Source: Salinivirgaceae bacterium (GTDB lineage: Bacteria; Bacteroidota; Bacteroidia; Bacteroidales; SZUA-534). Taken from it: a stretch of DNA of 64,000 bases. The stretch lies in contig JAKSOL010000002.1 in NCBI GenBank assembly GCA_024405635.1, positions 1 through 64,000 of the forward strand. The letters run 5' to 3'. A program made the position numbers and the translations under genes. Shown here one piece after another: positions 63,304 to 64,000 of the stretch. Under the pieces are notes generated by a model. That model did no database searches. It was not told the origin of the DNA and worked only from the letters and a program-made list of their open reading frames with translations. Each line of letters starts with the position of its first letter. The first letter of the stretch is position 1.

Positions 63304-63594
63304 TTATACACAATACAATAGCAGTACCACTACACCGTAGCATATAGTAATGCCAAGCAACCCTTTTGCCAAATCGTCGTAGTTTTTGTTTACAAGCAAA
63401 AAGAACAATGCAGCATTAGGCATTAAACTGAAACTCAATATTTTAAACATTAGTGCCGACATTAGTTTGTATGCCTTAAAACAATCGATAACCGAAATAT
63501 TTCGGCCTAGACTAGTGTAATAAAAGTAGCCGGCAGCGCAAATTATTGGCAGCACAATGCCTATAATCATTCCTATGAGCGTTTGCTTTTTCAT
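63304..63594 (-). CDS. Small membrane protein between surE and lpxB
   Basis: A 96-residue protein I cannot assign to a named family. It has three hydrophobic segments (about residues 5-28, 45-68 and 78-96) separated by short basic loops, suggesting three transmembrane helices. Its ATG overlaps the surE stop by four bases, and lpxB starts 12 bases after its stop, so it is embedded in the surE-lpxB operon. A role linked to lipid A or the envelope is a guess from position. Confidence 0.75.
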   Translation of the reverse strand: MKKQTLIGMIIGIVLPIICAAGYFYYTSLGRNISVIDCFKAYKLMSALMFKILSFSLMPNAALFFLLVNKNYDDLAKGLLGITICYGVVVLLLYCV

Positions 63595-64000
63595 TTCAAA
63601 TTGTTTGACAGTTCGGCCATTTGGTCAAATGCAGTAATGTTTATTATGGTTGGCACAACCGATGCAAAACCATTTTGTAGAGCCCACTCATCGGTGTCGG
63701 TTTGTCCCTCGTCGTGGTTTACAAAGTTTCCGGTGAGCCAGTAGTATTTTTGTTGGTAGGGTGTAAGCCTCTCGTCAAACGCACCGTGCCAGTAACCGTT
63801 GGCTTGGCGGCAAACCTTAATTCCTTTAAAATCTTGCTCCTTTACGTCAGGAAAATTTACGTTAAGGCATATAGGTTTGCCCAAGTAGTTTTTAATAACA
63901 CAGTTTAAAATGGTTTGTGTGTGTTTGGTAACTACACTAAAATCGGCATCGGCATCAAAACTGCAAAGCGACACTCCAATTGAAGGAATGCCATTCATTG
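63591..64000 (-). CDS. surE: 5'/3'-nucleotidase SurE (partial, N-terminus outside window)
   Basis: At least 135 C-terminal residues of SurE, a metal-dependent phosphatase of nucleoside monophosphates linked to stationary-phase survival. NGIPSIGVSLCSFDADADF and LNVNFPDVKEQDFKGIKVCRQ are family-typical, as is WLTGNFVNHDEGQTDTDEWALQNGFASVVP. The N-terminal metal-binding motif (NDDG region) must lie beyond base 64000, so the methionine near 63998 is internal. surE upstream of lpxB is a recurrent arrangement in Bacteroidota. Confidence 0.93.
   Translation of the reverse strand, partial: MNGIPSIGVSLCSFDADADFSVVTKHTQTILNCVIKNYLGKPICLNVNFPDVKEQDFKGIKVCRQANGYWHGAFDERLTPYQQKYYWLTGNFVNHDEGQTDTDEWALQNGFASVVPTIINITAFDQMAELSNNLK

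Noticed and set aside
1..64000. CRISPR arrays, insertion sequences, prophage, tRNA or rRNA genes
   Set aside because: I looked for regular direct repeats, transposase motifs and tRNA-like cloverleaves between genes and saw none; a covariance-model scan would be needed to be certain.

Overview
The window looks like core chromosome of a Bacteroidota bacterium, most likely order Bacteroidales. Evidence: the -7 promoter element TAnnTTTG, specific to this phylum, precedes about a dozen genes; ribosome binding sites are poor or absent; and the gene set includes DUF6089 barrels, PD40/TPR proteins, a PorX-type response regulator, DUF4491 and DUF3667 proteins. PorX points to a type IX secretion system elsewhere in the genome, which argues against Bacteroides itself. 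Coding density is high and base composition looks even. I saw no tRNA, rRNA operon, CRISPR array, insertion sequence or prophage.

Layout. 0.2-3.1 kb: translation genes rplM-rpsI-rpsB-tsf, with structured leaders before rplM and rpsB. 3.3-10.3 kb: envelope biogenesis, with three DUF6089 barrels, uppS, bamA and two Skp/OmpH chaperones, ended by a strong terminator; murI follows. 11.3-16.0 kb: a patatin-like phospholipase, a three-domain acyl-activating/ACP/acyltransferase protein and a glycosyltransferase. 16.2-19.8 kb: a YfiR-like protein and an unusual TonB-dependent receptor. 20-26 kb: two MATE exporters and two exported TPR/PD40 proteins. 26.2-33.9 kb: an ABC exporter pair, Ppx/GppA phosphatase, a sigma-54 activator without a DNA-binding domain, ComEC and a family 2 glycosyltransferase. 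33.9-39.8 kb: a leucine-rich repeat protein, a DUF3820 protein, PorX divergent from the SRP RNA, a YgjP-like peptidase, peptidase T and a DUF3667 membrane protein. 39.8-50 kb: penicillin-binding protein 1C divergent from a giant alpha-2-macroglobulin lipoprotein, then an M13 peptidase. 50-54 kb: a MORN-repeat protein with a PapD-like partner, asparagine synthetase A and a doubled DUF4491 protein. 54.4-59 kb: topoisomerase IV (parE-parC). 59.3-64 kb, minus strand: surE (cut by the window edge), a small membrane protein, lpxB, a SpoIID-like protein and an AspT/YidE-type transporter.

How the genes work together. Much of the window serves the cell envelope: lipid carrier and cell-wall precursors (uppS, murI), wall polymerisation and remodelling (pbpC, SpoIID-like), lipid A (lpxB), outer-membrane protein assembly (bamA, skp), phospholipid turnover (patatin plus acyl ligase/acyltransferase) and surface defence (alpha-2-macroglobulin). 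I found no clearly new mobile or defence system. The best leads are the YfiR/TonB-receptor pair with helical insertions, the patatin/acyltransferase pair, the paired PorE-like proteins without an OmpA anchor, the fused DUF4491 repeat and the two ribosomal-protein leaders.
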